From NCBI GenBank assembly GCA_900552475.1, contig USAC01000023.1, forward strand, positions 1-24,912: a stretch of 24,912 nucleotides of DNA, written 5' to 3'. The notes below the pieces were generated by a model. It saw nothing but the letters and a program-made list of their open reading frames with translations, searched no databases and was not told the DNA's origin. Below, in pieces: positions 14,923 to 22,042 of the stretch. This DNA is from an uncultured Eubacteriales bacterium (lineage in GTDB: Bacteria; Bacillota; Clostridia; Oscillospirales; Oscillospiraceae). A program made the position numbers and the translations under genes. The stretch's first letter is position 1; each line of letters begins with the position of its first letter.

Positions 14923-15462
14923 ATGACGTGGTTCTGGCTCGTGATCTTCTACAGCTTCGGCGGCTATCTGCTCGAAAAGGGCTATGCCGCCGCCGTGCGC
15001 TCGCCGCACCGGGTGCGCAAGTGCTTTCTGCTGCTGCCGCTGTGCCCGGTGTACGGGCTGGCGATGCTCGCGGCGGGGCATCTGCCGCCGTCGTGTACGG
15101 AGCCATTCTGGCGGCTCGTGCTCTATGGCGGCCTGACCTGCACGGCGGTCGAGTACGCGGTGCATTTTCTCTATGAAAAGCTGCTCGGCGTCCTCTTCTG
15201 GGACTACAGCGACACGAAGCTCGACCTGAACCGGCGGATTTGCTTTCCGTTCGCGGTGGTGTGGGGGCTGCTGTCGGCGGCGGTGCTGCGGTGGGTGCAG
15301 CCGGTGCTTTGGCCGCTGGCTGCGTCCGTCCCGGCGGGGGCGGGCTACGCGATGCTGCTCCTGCTCATCGCCGACGGCTTCTTCACCGCGCGCATCCTCC
15401 GCCGCAGCGGGGACATTGACCTCCTCAGCCCGAGAAAGCTCCTCCGCGAGCTGCGCACATAG
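14923..15462 (+). CDS. CmpB-like putative ABC transporter permease (membrane protein)
   Basis: Protein of 179 residues. It resembles the ABC_trans_CmpB family of small multi-pass proteins: FYSFGGYLLEKGY at the start, CFLLLPLCPVYGLAML, EYAVHFLYEKLLGVLFWDYSD and LNRRICFPFAVVWGLLS are typical blocks. Five hydrophobic segments can be counted. The transporter label is inherited from the family name; the real activity is not established and no ATPase partner is adjacent. GGGAGGAA lies 8 nt before the ATG. It diverges from the glycosylase gene and converges on the secreted-protein pair. Confidence 0.82.
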   Translation: MTWFWLVIFYSFGGYLLEKGYAAAVRSPHRVRKCFLLLPLCPVYGLAMLAAGHLPPSCTEPFWRLVLYGGLTCTAVEYAVHFLYEKLLGVLFWDYSDTKLDLNRRICFPFAVVWGLLSAAVLRWVQPVLWPLAASVPAGAGYAMLLLLIADGFFTARILRRSGDIDLLSPRKLLRELRT

Positions 15463-15500
15463 AGCAAGCGCCCCGGCGGGTCTGGCCGGGGCGCGCTGCT
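15463..15500. terminator. Hairpin between convergent genes
   Basis: A strong stem built from GCGCCCCGGC and GCCGGGGCGC, with AGCA / TGCT at the base, fills the gap between the CmpB-like gene and the convergent gene ending at 15500. There is no U tract on either side, so it may act as a Rho-independent-like barrier only in part. Confidence 0.55.
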
Positions 15501-15946
15501 TACGTGGAATTTCCGTTGAGGGTGAAGTTGAATGTCTTTTCGGCGAGGACTTTATCCTGCGAGTCCGTGTAGCGGATACACATGCTCGCGCCGTCGGGCA
15601 GCAAAGTGACTTTATGAGCCAAAAATGAGTAGAGCATATCGGGATCCCGCTCGCTGGGACCGCCCATCCGAATGAGGATGGGAGAGCCGTCGCTCACAAT
15701 ACCGCTCAGCTCGATTTCCAGATGATCTTCCGTAAGATCCATACCCTGCCAGAACGGATAGCGAGAGGTCATATACAGGGCGGATTCCGTAGTGAAATAC
15801 GTCCCGCCGGCGGTTTCGAGCTGTTTTTCATAGCTGACCGGTGTAACCGGCTCGGTCTTATACCTGTCCGCCGCGACGCCGTAGCCAGCGGCTAGCCCAA
15901 TAATGAGACACAAGCACGAAAGGACTATAATTTTAAGATGCTTCAT
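15500..15946 (-). CDS. Unknown membrane-anchored or secreted protein
   Basis: Protein of 148 residues with one N-terminal hydrophobic segment (LKIIVLSCLCLIIGLAAGYGVA), either an uncleaved anchor or a signal peptide. The remainder looks globular and soluble, with alternating charged and aromatic residues; I recognise no family. A Cys at 11 lies inside the hydrophobic stretch but does not form a convincing lipobox. GAGGTGA precedes the ATG with 10 nt spacing. It lies 35 bp downstream of the 15982-16686 gene, so the two form a small operon in AT-richer DNA. Confidence 0.65.
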   Translation of the reverse strand: MKHLKIIVLSCLCLIIGLAAGYGVAADRYKTEPVTPVSYEKQLETAGGTYFTTESALYMTSRYPFWQGMDLTEDHLEIELSGIVSDGSPILIRMGGPSERDPDMLYSFLAHKVTLLPDGASMCIRYTDSQDKVLAEKTFNFTLNGNST

Positions 15947-15981
15947 AATAGAGGCTCACCTCACGATTATACCTAACTTTG

Positions 15982-16686
15982 TTACATAGAGAACTCATTA
16001 TGCGTATCACGCACATCTGCCCGGAGGTATGTTGTCGTGCCGATGGTAACACTGCCGCTCGTAAACTGTCCCTGAATACCAAGACTCAGCGCGATATTTC
16101 GCGGAATCTGAATACAACCAACCAGATTCAACTGGGCCTTAGTCGTGCTAATCATTCTGCCTGTGCACTGCCCAACAAATTCATGCGGCCCATTCCCGGA
16201 TGCATAAGCCGACCCGGTCGATTCAACCTCGGACCATGTCTTTCCGTAGTGCGAAGCGATAGCAATTGCCTGAACACTATAAAAGACTTTGTAAACGGAT
16301 GAATGTGTATAGTAATTTTCAATGAATCCGTAAATAGTAAATGTGCCGTTATTGTTGGTCTCGGTATCGGTGCTGCGCCATGACTGGGGACTGATTGCGT
16401 TGTCTCCTGTTTCGGAAGTGGCTTCTTTGGGGAGCTCCGCAATGGCATCCGCGATACTCTTGTCAACGATAGCTTCGGCTTCACTGTACGAGATTCCAAG
16501 CAGACTGGCTTTTCCGGTGATATACTCCTCGCGGGTCATCTGGACAAATCGACCGGAGCTAAAAGCGTCATCTACGGACAGAGATGTTTCGGTGGGGGCT
16601 TCGGCTGCAAAGACCGCTGCGGGCATTGCGGCGAGGAGAAGCGCGAGAGCCAACACGGCTGTAAAAATGGGCTTGAACTTCTTCAT
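15982..16686 (-). CDS. Unknown secreted protein with Sec signal peptide
   Basis: Protein of 234 residues. A clear signal peptide, MKKFKPIFTAVLALALLLAA then MPAAVFA|AE, predicts export with cleavage near residue 28. The next part (SLSVDDAFSSGRFVQMTREEYITGKASLLGIS...) is helical. The C-terminal part, with QSWRSTDTETNNNGTFTIYGFIENYYTHSSVYKVFYSVQAIAIAS and two Cys (GQCTG, VGCIQ), looks beta-rich. No family is recognised. AAAGAGG precedes the ATG. Base composition is visibly more AT-rich than neighbouring genes, suggesting acquisition or a different selective regime. Likely extracellular; role unknown. Confidence 0.75.
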   Translation of the reverse strand: MKKFKPIFTAVLALALLLAAMPAAVFAAEAPTETSLSVDDAFSSGRFVQMTREEYITGKASLLGISYSEAEAIVDKSIADAIAELPKEATSETGDNAISPQSWRSTDTETNNNGTFTIYGFIENYYTHSSVYKVFYSVQAIAIASHYGKTWSEVESTGSAYASGNGPHEFVGQCTGRMISTTKAQLNLVGCIQIPRNIALSLGIQGQFTSGSVTIGTTTYLRADVRDTHNEFSM

Positions 16687-16741
16687 GTATGCCTCTTTAA
16701 ATCATCAATGGTGAATGACTAACCTAAGAAAATTTCTAAAA

Positions 16742-16753
16742 TTAGTTGTACAT
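16742..16753 (-). other. Three-codon minicistron in the leader of the secreted-protein operon
   Basis: ATG TAC AAC TAA preceded by GAGGTGATTCCG, a good ribosome site at good spacing, lies in the minus-strand leader about 55 bp upstream of the secreted-protein start. It may be a chance motif or a leader mini-ORF. Confidence 0.25.
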
Positions 16754-16801
16754 CGGAATCACCTCTATCAGATACACTCGATATTGGTTTCTGCAGTAAT
16801 A

Positions 16802-16830
16802 CTAATATCATATGGAGCAGCAAAAGTCAA
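16802..16830 (-). promoter_or_regulatory. Possible promoter of the secreted-protein operon
   Basis: Minus-strand -35 TTGACT (16825-16830), 17-bp spacer and a weak -10 TATTAG (16802-16807). It would give a leader of about 110 nt. The rest of 16831-16989 holds no gene I can support. Confidence 0.5.
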
Positions 16831-16989
16831 GCGATATTGCCATCTTTGTGACAAACGTATTAAAAAGTTGTTAAATGATACAAAAGTGATAGTTTTGCGG
16901 AACAATACCATCACTTGCGCGCGAATGCATGACGTACCCTGGGGGGTCTACTCCCTTTCTGACGCGCATAGAATAGCGCGGATAGAGAA

Positions 16990-17019
16990 ATGACGATTTC
17001 CTGAAAAGAAAAATACAAT
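16990..17019 (+). promoter_or_regulatory. Possible promoter of the NSS symporter gene
   Basis: -10 TACAAT (17014-17019) with a partial -35 ATGACG (16990-16995) at 18-bp spacing. It would produce a 5' leader of about 165 nt containing the structured segment below. Confidence 0.5.
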
Positions 17020-17069
17020 GCACAAGTTTCGCTTCGTGAGTATATAACCGTAAGGGGGCGATAAAGGAT

Positions 17070-17170
17070 CCGCCGGGGGATGACAACGCGCCGTTAAGGA
17101 CGGACGGAGCCTGTTTACAGCCCGGCGGCGGGATGATATGGTGCATACAGACCCTCTCGCAGCGGCGAGA
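17070..17170 (+). ncRNA. Candidate structured 5' leader (cis-regulatory RNA) of the NSS gene
   Basis: A long-range stem CCGCCGGG (17070-17077) / CCCGGCGG (17121-17128) encloses two small hairpins: CCGT / ACGG at 17091-17103 and CTG / CAG at 17111-17120. A further hairpin, TCTCGC / GCGAGA (17155-17170), ends 12 bp before the ribosome site. The layout resembles a multi-branched riboswitch, but I could not match the glycine, lysine, T-box, guanidine or glutamine consensus. Structure seen by eye; function is inference. Confidence 0.4.
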
Positions 17171-17193
17171 AATCCTAAAAAGGAGAGAAGAAT

Positions 17194-18627
17194 ATGAAAG
17201 AGAGAAAAGGCTTTGGATCCAATTTCGGATTCCTGATGGCCGCGATCGGCTCGGCCGTCGGTCTGGGCAACATCTGGGGATTCCCCAACAAGATGGGCGC
17301 CAACGGCGGCTTCACGTTCCTCATCATCTACCTGATTCTGGCGGCCTGCTGCGGCTTCATCGTCATGGTGGGCGAGCTGGCCATCGGCCGCAAGACCGGC
17401 GCGGGCGCCGTGCGCGCCTATCAGCTGCTGTCAAAGCGCTTCAAGTGGATCGGCTGGATGGGCGTTGCGTCGGCGTTTCTCATCATGAGCTTTTACTGCG
17501 CCCTCGGCGGGTACTGCCTGAAGTACACGGTGCTGAACTTCGGCAACCTCATCGGCGCGGGCTTCGGCTCGAACGGGCTCGACGGCGCGGGCGTGTTCGG
17601 CGCGCTGCTCGATAACCGCGGCGAGGCCGTGATCTACGGGCTGGTGTTCGTCCTCATCACGATGGTGATCGTCATGGGCGGCGTCGGCGGCGGCATCGAG
17701 AAGGTCTGCTCCGTCGGCATGCCGGCGCTGTTCGGAATCCTGCTCATCTGTATCGTCCGCGCCTGCACGCTCCCCGGCGCGGTCGACGGGCTCAAATACA
17801 TGTTCATCCCCGGCTGGGCGGTCGCGAACGGGGTGATCGAGGAGGCACCCGACTTCCTCTCTGTTCTATCAACGGCGGGAGGACAGATGTTCTTCTCCCT
17901 CTCACTCGGCATGGGCGCGATGATCACCTACGGCTCCTATCTCGACCGCAAGCAGAACCTCGAGAAAAATGCGCTCATCATCGTCATCATGGATACGCTG
18001 GTCGCGCTGATGGCGGGTCTGTGCGTCATCCCCGGGCGCTTTGCACTCGACCCGACGGGCGAGCTCGGCGGCCCGAAGCTGCTGTTCATCACCATGCAGA
18101 ACGTCTTTGAGAAGATGCCGATGGGCGCGCTGTTCGGCCTGCTGTTTTACCTGCTGGTCGTATTCGCGGCCATCTCGTCGTCGATCTCCCTGCTGGAGGT
18201 CATCGTGGCGCATTTCGTCGACAAGGCGCGCGAGGCCGGCAAGGGCGATAAGCGCAAAACGTATTCCCTCGTCGCGGCGCTCAGCTGCGCGGCGCTGTGT
18301 ACGCTCGTCTGTCTCGATGCCCTCGGCACGAAGGGTATCGCCCCGGCGAATATCCTCGGCATCGCGGATCCGAAGACATGGGCGGCCGACTGGCTGGACT
18401 TCTTCGACTGCATCTCCGAGGGCATCCTGATGCCGCTCGGCGCGCTGCTGATGTCGATTATGATCGGCTGGGAGCTCGGACCGAAGGCAATCCGGGACGA
18501 GTGCGAGCTCACCCCCGGCCACAGCATGACGTCCTACCGCTTCTTCCGCGTCTGCGTGCGCTACATCACGCCGCTGTGCATGCTCCTGATCCTCTACGGC
18601 CAGATCAAGGAGTTCTTCTTTACATAA
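17194..18627 (+). CDS. Sodium-dependent transporter, neurotransmitter:sodium symporter (NSS/SNF) family
   Basis: Protein of 477 residues with about 11-12 membrane segments and a LeuT-like fold. Segment 1 reads GSAVGLGNIWGFPNKMGANGG, the sodium and substrate site of the family; the usual Arg in WRFP is Gly here. Segment 6 is near LSLGMGAMITYGSYL, and segment 8 contains AAISSSISLLEVIV, which supplies sodium ligands. The family takes up amino acids or amines with Na+; the substrate here is not evident. AAAGGAGAG lies upstream of the ATG, behind a structured leader. It stands alone between that leader and csoR. Confidence 0.93.
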   Translation: MKERKGFGSNFGFLMAAIGSAVGLGNIWGFPNKMGANGGFTFLIIYLILAACCGFIVMVGELAIGRKTGAGAVRAYQLLSKRFKWIGWMGVASAFLIMSFYCALGGYCLKYTVLNFGNLIGAGFGSNGLDGAGVFGALLDNRGEAVIYGLVFVLITMVIVMGGVGGGIEKVCSVGMPALFGILLICIVRACTLPGAVDGLKYMFIPGWAVANGVIEEAPDFLSVLSTAGGQMFFSLSLGMGAMITYGSYLDRKQNLEKNALIIVIMDTLVALMAGLCVIPGRFALDPTGELGGPKLLFITMQNVFEKMPMGALFGLLFYLLVVFAAISSSISLLEVIVAHFVDKAREAGKGDKRKTYSLVAALSCAALCTLVCLDALGTKGIAPANILGIADPKTWAADWLDFFDCISEGILMPLGALLMSIMIGWELGPKAIRDECELTPGHSMTSYRFFRVCVRYITPLCMLLILYGQIKEFFFT

Positions 18628-18648
18628 GCGGGCGGAAAAACGGCTGCA

Positions 18649-18677
18649 TTGACAAATAAAATGACATACCGGATAAT
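18649..18677 (+). promoter_or_regulatory. Promoter of the CsoR-family gene
   Basis: Consensus -35 TTGACA (18649-18654), 17-bp spacer and -10 GATAAT (18672-18677). The expected start site falls at the operator-like repeat at 18681-18698. Confidence 0.85.
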
Positions 18678-18680
18678 AAA

Positions 18681-18698
18681 CATACCCCTAATGGTATG
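18681..18698 (+). promoter_or_regulatory. CsoR-type operator of the regulator gene
   Basis: Inverted repeat CATACC-N6-GGTATG, with a C-rich centre (CATACCCC). CsoR-family operators typically have ATACCCC half-sites. Its place at the transcription start predicts autorepression. Confidence 0.7.
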
Positions 18699-18710
18699 GA
18701 GGCGGAGCAA

Positions 18711-18986
18711 ATGAAGCAATGCATGGATGCAGAGAACCTGCATCGCCGTTTGAAAAAAATCATTGGACAGGTGCAGGCCATCGACCGCATGATTGACGAG
18801 GATGTGCCCTGTGAGGATGTTCTGTCGCAGATCAACGCCGCGAAATCCGCGCTGCACGGCTGCGGAAAGGTCGTGCTGGAGGGGCACATCAAGCACTGTG
18901 TCCGCGACGGCATTGAACACGGCGACGCCGACAAGACGATCGAGAACTTCACGAAAGCGGTCGAGCGCTTCTCGAACATGGGATAA
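18711..18986 (+). CDS. CsoR/FrmR-family metal-responsive repressor
   Basis: Protein of 91 residues, all helical, the normal size for this family. The N-terminal helix DAENLHRRLKKIIGQVQAIDRM is the conserved DNA-contact and tetramer part. VPCEDVLSQINAAKSAL supplies the first Cys, and GHIKHC supplies the His and Cys of the C-H-C ligand set used by copper-type CsoR. An extra Cys occurs in HGCGKV. The start at 18711 follows GGAGGCGGAG; an ATG five codons earlier overlaps the operator and lacks a ribosome site. The same operator pattern recurs before the ATPase remnant, its likely target. Copper is the favoured ligand; other soft metals are possible. Confidence 0.88.
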   Translation: MKQCMDAENLHRRLKKIIGQVQAIDRMIDEDVPCEDVLSQINAAKSALHGCGKVVLEGHIKHCVRDGIEHGDADKTIENFTKAVERFSNMG

Positions 18987-19029
18987 TCAGACTTAAAAAG
19001 CGGCTCCTGAGCCGCGAACTCTGTGAGAC
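18987..19029 (+). repeat. Gene-end repeat, minimal copy E
   Basis: Directly after the csoR stop and in the same orientation. Only the last module is present: H5 GCGGCT (19000-19005) / AGCCGC (19010-19015), then the invariant GAACTCTGTGAGAC tail. H1-H4 are absent. Confidence 0.75.
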
Positions 19030-19039
19030 GTTTCAAAAG

Positions 19040-19070
19040 AAAAAAGCAGCCTGCGGGGCTGCTTTTTTTT
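19040..19070 (+). terminator. Intrinsic terminator of csoR
   Basis: AAAAAAGCAGCC, loop TGCGG, GGCTGCTTTTTTTT: a GC stem with a long U tract. It sits after repeat copy E, and its T run leads straight into the next promoter's -35. Confidence 0.95.
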
Positions 19071-19097
19071 GACACAATATACCCGTGAGGGTATATT
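19069..19097 (+). promoter_or_regulatory. Promoter of the P-type ATPase remnant
   Basis: -35 TTGACA (19069-19074), 17-bp spacer and -10 TATATT (19092-19097). The spacer and -10 are covered by the palindromic operator. Confidence 0.88.
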
Positions 19098-19100
19098 GTG
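19073..19100 (+). promoter_or_regulatory. Perfect palindromic operator, CsoR-type
   Basis: Two 12-bp arms, CACAATATACCC and its complement GGGTATATTGTG, flank GTGA: a 28-bp perfect palindrome over the -10 region. A second C-rich half-site (ATACCCCCT) follows at about 19104-19112. The ATACCC cores match the csoR operator, supporting control by that repressor. Confidence 0.78.
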
Positions 19101-19135
19101 CGCATACCCCCTGACGTATAGAAAAGAAGCTTTAT

Positions 19136-19493
19136 ATGAAACATCTCATGGAAAAGCTGGAGCAGCTGCTGGAGCTTGGCGGCATCAAAAAGGACGTCAC
19201 CTTCCTCGTGATCTCCGGTATCGCCGTCATCTGCAGCCTGCTGAAGTGGAATCCGCTTTCGTTCGACATGGCGTGGGTCGCCATCGTCCTCTGCGGCATT
19301 CCCATCATCCTCGAAGCGGATGATGACGACCATCAAGCCGAATATGACCTTCTCCATGACGCTCAATTTCATCGCCATCACGCTGGCCATCATCGGGACG
19401 CTGAACCCCGTTGCCGGCGCGCTGGTTCATAACGCGGGCTCTGTGCTCGTGATCACAAACGCGGCATTCTTACTGAAATGGAGGAAAAAATAA
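19136..19493 (+). pseudogene. Heavy-metal P-type ATPase remnant, central catalytic region deleted
   Basis: Two pieces of one protein are joined out of frame. The N-terminal piece (19136 to about 19318) gives MKHLMEKLEQLLELGGIKKD then a membrane segment and FDMAWVAIVLCGIPIILEA, which is the first membrane region of heavy-metal ATPases. From 19320, in the +1 frame, MMTTIKPNMTFSMTLNFIAI then TLAIIGTLNPVAGALVHNAGSV and ending KWRKK (stop 19491-19493) is the last membrane region. The actuator domain, CPx membrane motif, DKTGT phosphorylation loop and nucleotide domain, normally about 500 residues, are absent. Read straight through, the first frame continues into a His- and Asp-rich tail to 98 residues. 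Pump activity is not possible. Confidence 0.8.
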
Positions 19494-19552
19494 TGGCGAT
19501 CAAAATCATCGGACTCATTATCGCCGCCTGCGCCGCGCTGCTGTTTATATGA
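19493..19552 (+). CDS. 19-residue single-pass membrane microprotein
   Basis: MAIKIIGLIIAACAALLFI, almost entirely one hydrophobic helix. Its ATG overlaps the TAA of the ATPase remnant (TAATG), and GGAGG lies 8 nt upstream, so translational coupling is expected. Small hydrophobic subunits accompany some P-type pumps; whether this is one is inference. The terminator starts 2 bp after its stop. Confidence 0.55.
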   Translation: MAIKIIGLIIAACAALLFI

Positions 19553-19553
19553 G

Positions 19554-19589
19554 AAAAATGCCCTCCGGCTATGCCGGAGGGCATTTTTT
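19554..19589. terminator. Bidirectional intrinsic terminator
   Basis: AAAAATGCCCTCCGGC, loop TAT, then GCCGGAGGGCATTTTTT. It has a U tract on the plus strand and a shorter T5 on the minus strand. It ends the ATPase-remnant transcript and can also serve guaA after repeat copy B. Confidence 0.93.
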
Positions 19590-19594
19590 AAAAA

Positions 19595-19777
19595 GTCTCA
19601 CAGAGTTCGCGCCGCCGCAGCGGCGCGAATAAATTGAAATCCGTTTTTCGCGGCGGCGTGTACGTCGCGAAAAACACTCTGCGCGGAGAGAGTGTATTTT
19701 TGTGTGCTGCGCACACAAAAATGCGCGGTTCGGAGCGAATCCCCTCCAGCAAAAGGGCAAAGCCCTTTTGCTGGAAC
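19595..19777 (-). repeat. Multi-hairpin gene-end repeat, full copy B
   Basis: Starts right after the guaA stop and runs in its direction. In that direction: H1 19746-19774 (13 bp perfect, 3-nt loop); H2 19696-19722 (12 bp perfect, ATTTTTGTGTGC / GCACACAAAAAT in plus coordinates); H3 ACACTCT / AGAGTGT (19674-19695); H4 GTTTTTCGCG / CGCGAAAAAC (19643-19675) around the same 13-nt loop as copy A; H5 19606-19629 (10 bp perfect). It ends GCGAACTCTGTGAGAC. H1, H2 and H5 differ in sequence from copy A but pair perfectly. The plus strand is open through the element and encodes YVAKNTLRGESVF. Confidence 0.9.
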
Positions 19778-21310
<1,533 letters not shown>

Positions 21311-21311
21311 C

Positions 21312-21890
21312 TCAGGTACCCTCCCGGAAACGAATGTGGTGCTCGTTGGCCTCGTCGATGATGGCCAGCGAGTGGATGTTGTAGCCCTCCTCGCGCAGGG
21401 AGTCGCCGCCGCGCTGGAAGCCCTTCTCCACGGCCACACCGATACCGGCCAGCTCCGCGCCCGCCTTGTTGACGATGTCGATCAGGCCGCGCATGGCGTA
21501 GCCGTTGGCCATGAAGTCGTCGATGATGAGGACGCGGTCGGTGGGCTTGATCCACTCCTGCGCCACGATCAGCGTGACCTTCTTCTTATACGTATAGGAA
21601 AAAATCTCGCTCTGGTACAGGCCGCCCTCGATGTTGTCGCTCTTGGCCTTCTTCGCAAAGACCATCGGCACGCCGTAGCGCTCGGCGCAGACCGTGGCCA
21701 GCGCGATACCGCTCGCCTCGGCGGTCAGCACCATCGTGATGTTCTTCACGTCGAAATACTTGGCGAACTCATCCGCCAGCTCGCCCATCAGGGCGGTGTC
21801 GACGCGGTGGTTCAGGAACCCGTCGACCTTGATGATGTTTCCGGGGAGAACCCGGCCCTCCGTGCGGATGCGCTCCTTGAGCTTTTCCAT
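21312..21890 (-). CDS. xpt: Xanthine phosphoribosyltransferase
   Basis: Protein of 192 residues, the family length. It salvages xanthine to XMP with PRPP, which GuaA then converts to GMP, so the gene pair makes a short xanthine-to-GMP route. The PRPP motif VLIIDDFMANGYA is at 120-132; LTAEASGIALATVCAERYGVPMVFAKKAK and the N-terminal MEKLKERIRTEGRVL match Xpt. AAAGGAG and a nearer GGAG precede the ATG at 21890. Firmicute xpt genes often sit behind a guanine riboswitch; I see none in the 150 bp upstream. Confidence 0.95.
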   Translation of the reverse strand: MEKLKERIRTEGRVLPGNIIKVDGFLNHRVDTALMGELADEFAKYFDVKNITMVLTAEASGIALATVCAERYGVPMVFAKKAKSDNIEGGLYQSEIFSYTYKKKVTLIVAQEWIKPTDRVLIIDDFMANGYAMRGLIDIVNKAGAELAGIGVAVEKGFQRGGDSLREEGYNIHSLAIIDEANEHHIRFREGT

Positions 21891-21924
21891 TGCTTCTCCA
21901 CTCCTTTGATTTTCTGTATACATA

Positions 21925-21956
21925 ATTATAATAGGTACGGTAATGTATGATATCAT
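21925..21956 (-). promoter_or_regulatory. Probable xpt-guaA promoter with palindrome
   Basis: Minus-strand -10 TATAAT (21925-21930) is perfect, but the -35 position is poor. A palindrome ATGATATCAT (21947-21956) covers that -35 position, which could be an activator or repressor site. No purine-riboswitch core is visible between it and the gene. Confidence 0.5.
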
Positions 21957-22042
21957 GCCCGATTTGCGGGGAAAAAACAAGGGGGAAAAGCAAAAACTTT
22001 CCGGACGGACTGCCCCTTGTTTTGTGGCTTTCGCCAGTGGGT

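Noticed and set aside
14810..15106. N-terminal extension of the uracil-DNA glycosylase frame
   Set aside because: It covers the divergent promoter and the start of the CmpB-like gene; the ATG at 14809 has GGAGGA and gives the normal family length.
16715..16993. 92-codon plus-strand frame in the leader region of the secreted-protein operon
   Set aside because: No convincing ribosome site, no recognisable family, and it overlaps the opposing promoter and leader. A real small gene cannot be fully excluded.
17070..17170. tRNA gene or T-box in the NSS leader
   Set aside because: No cloverleaf with TTC loop and no T-box specificity or antiterminator sequence.
21891..22042. Purine riboswitch before xpt
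   Set aside because: The TATAAT here is a promoter -10; the conserved purine-aptamer junction and loop sequences are missing.
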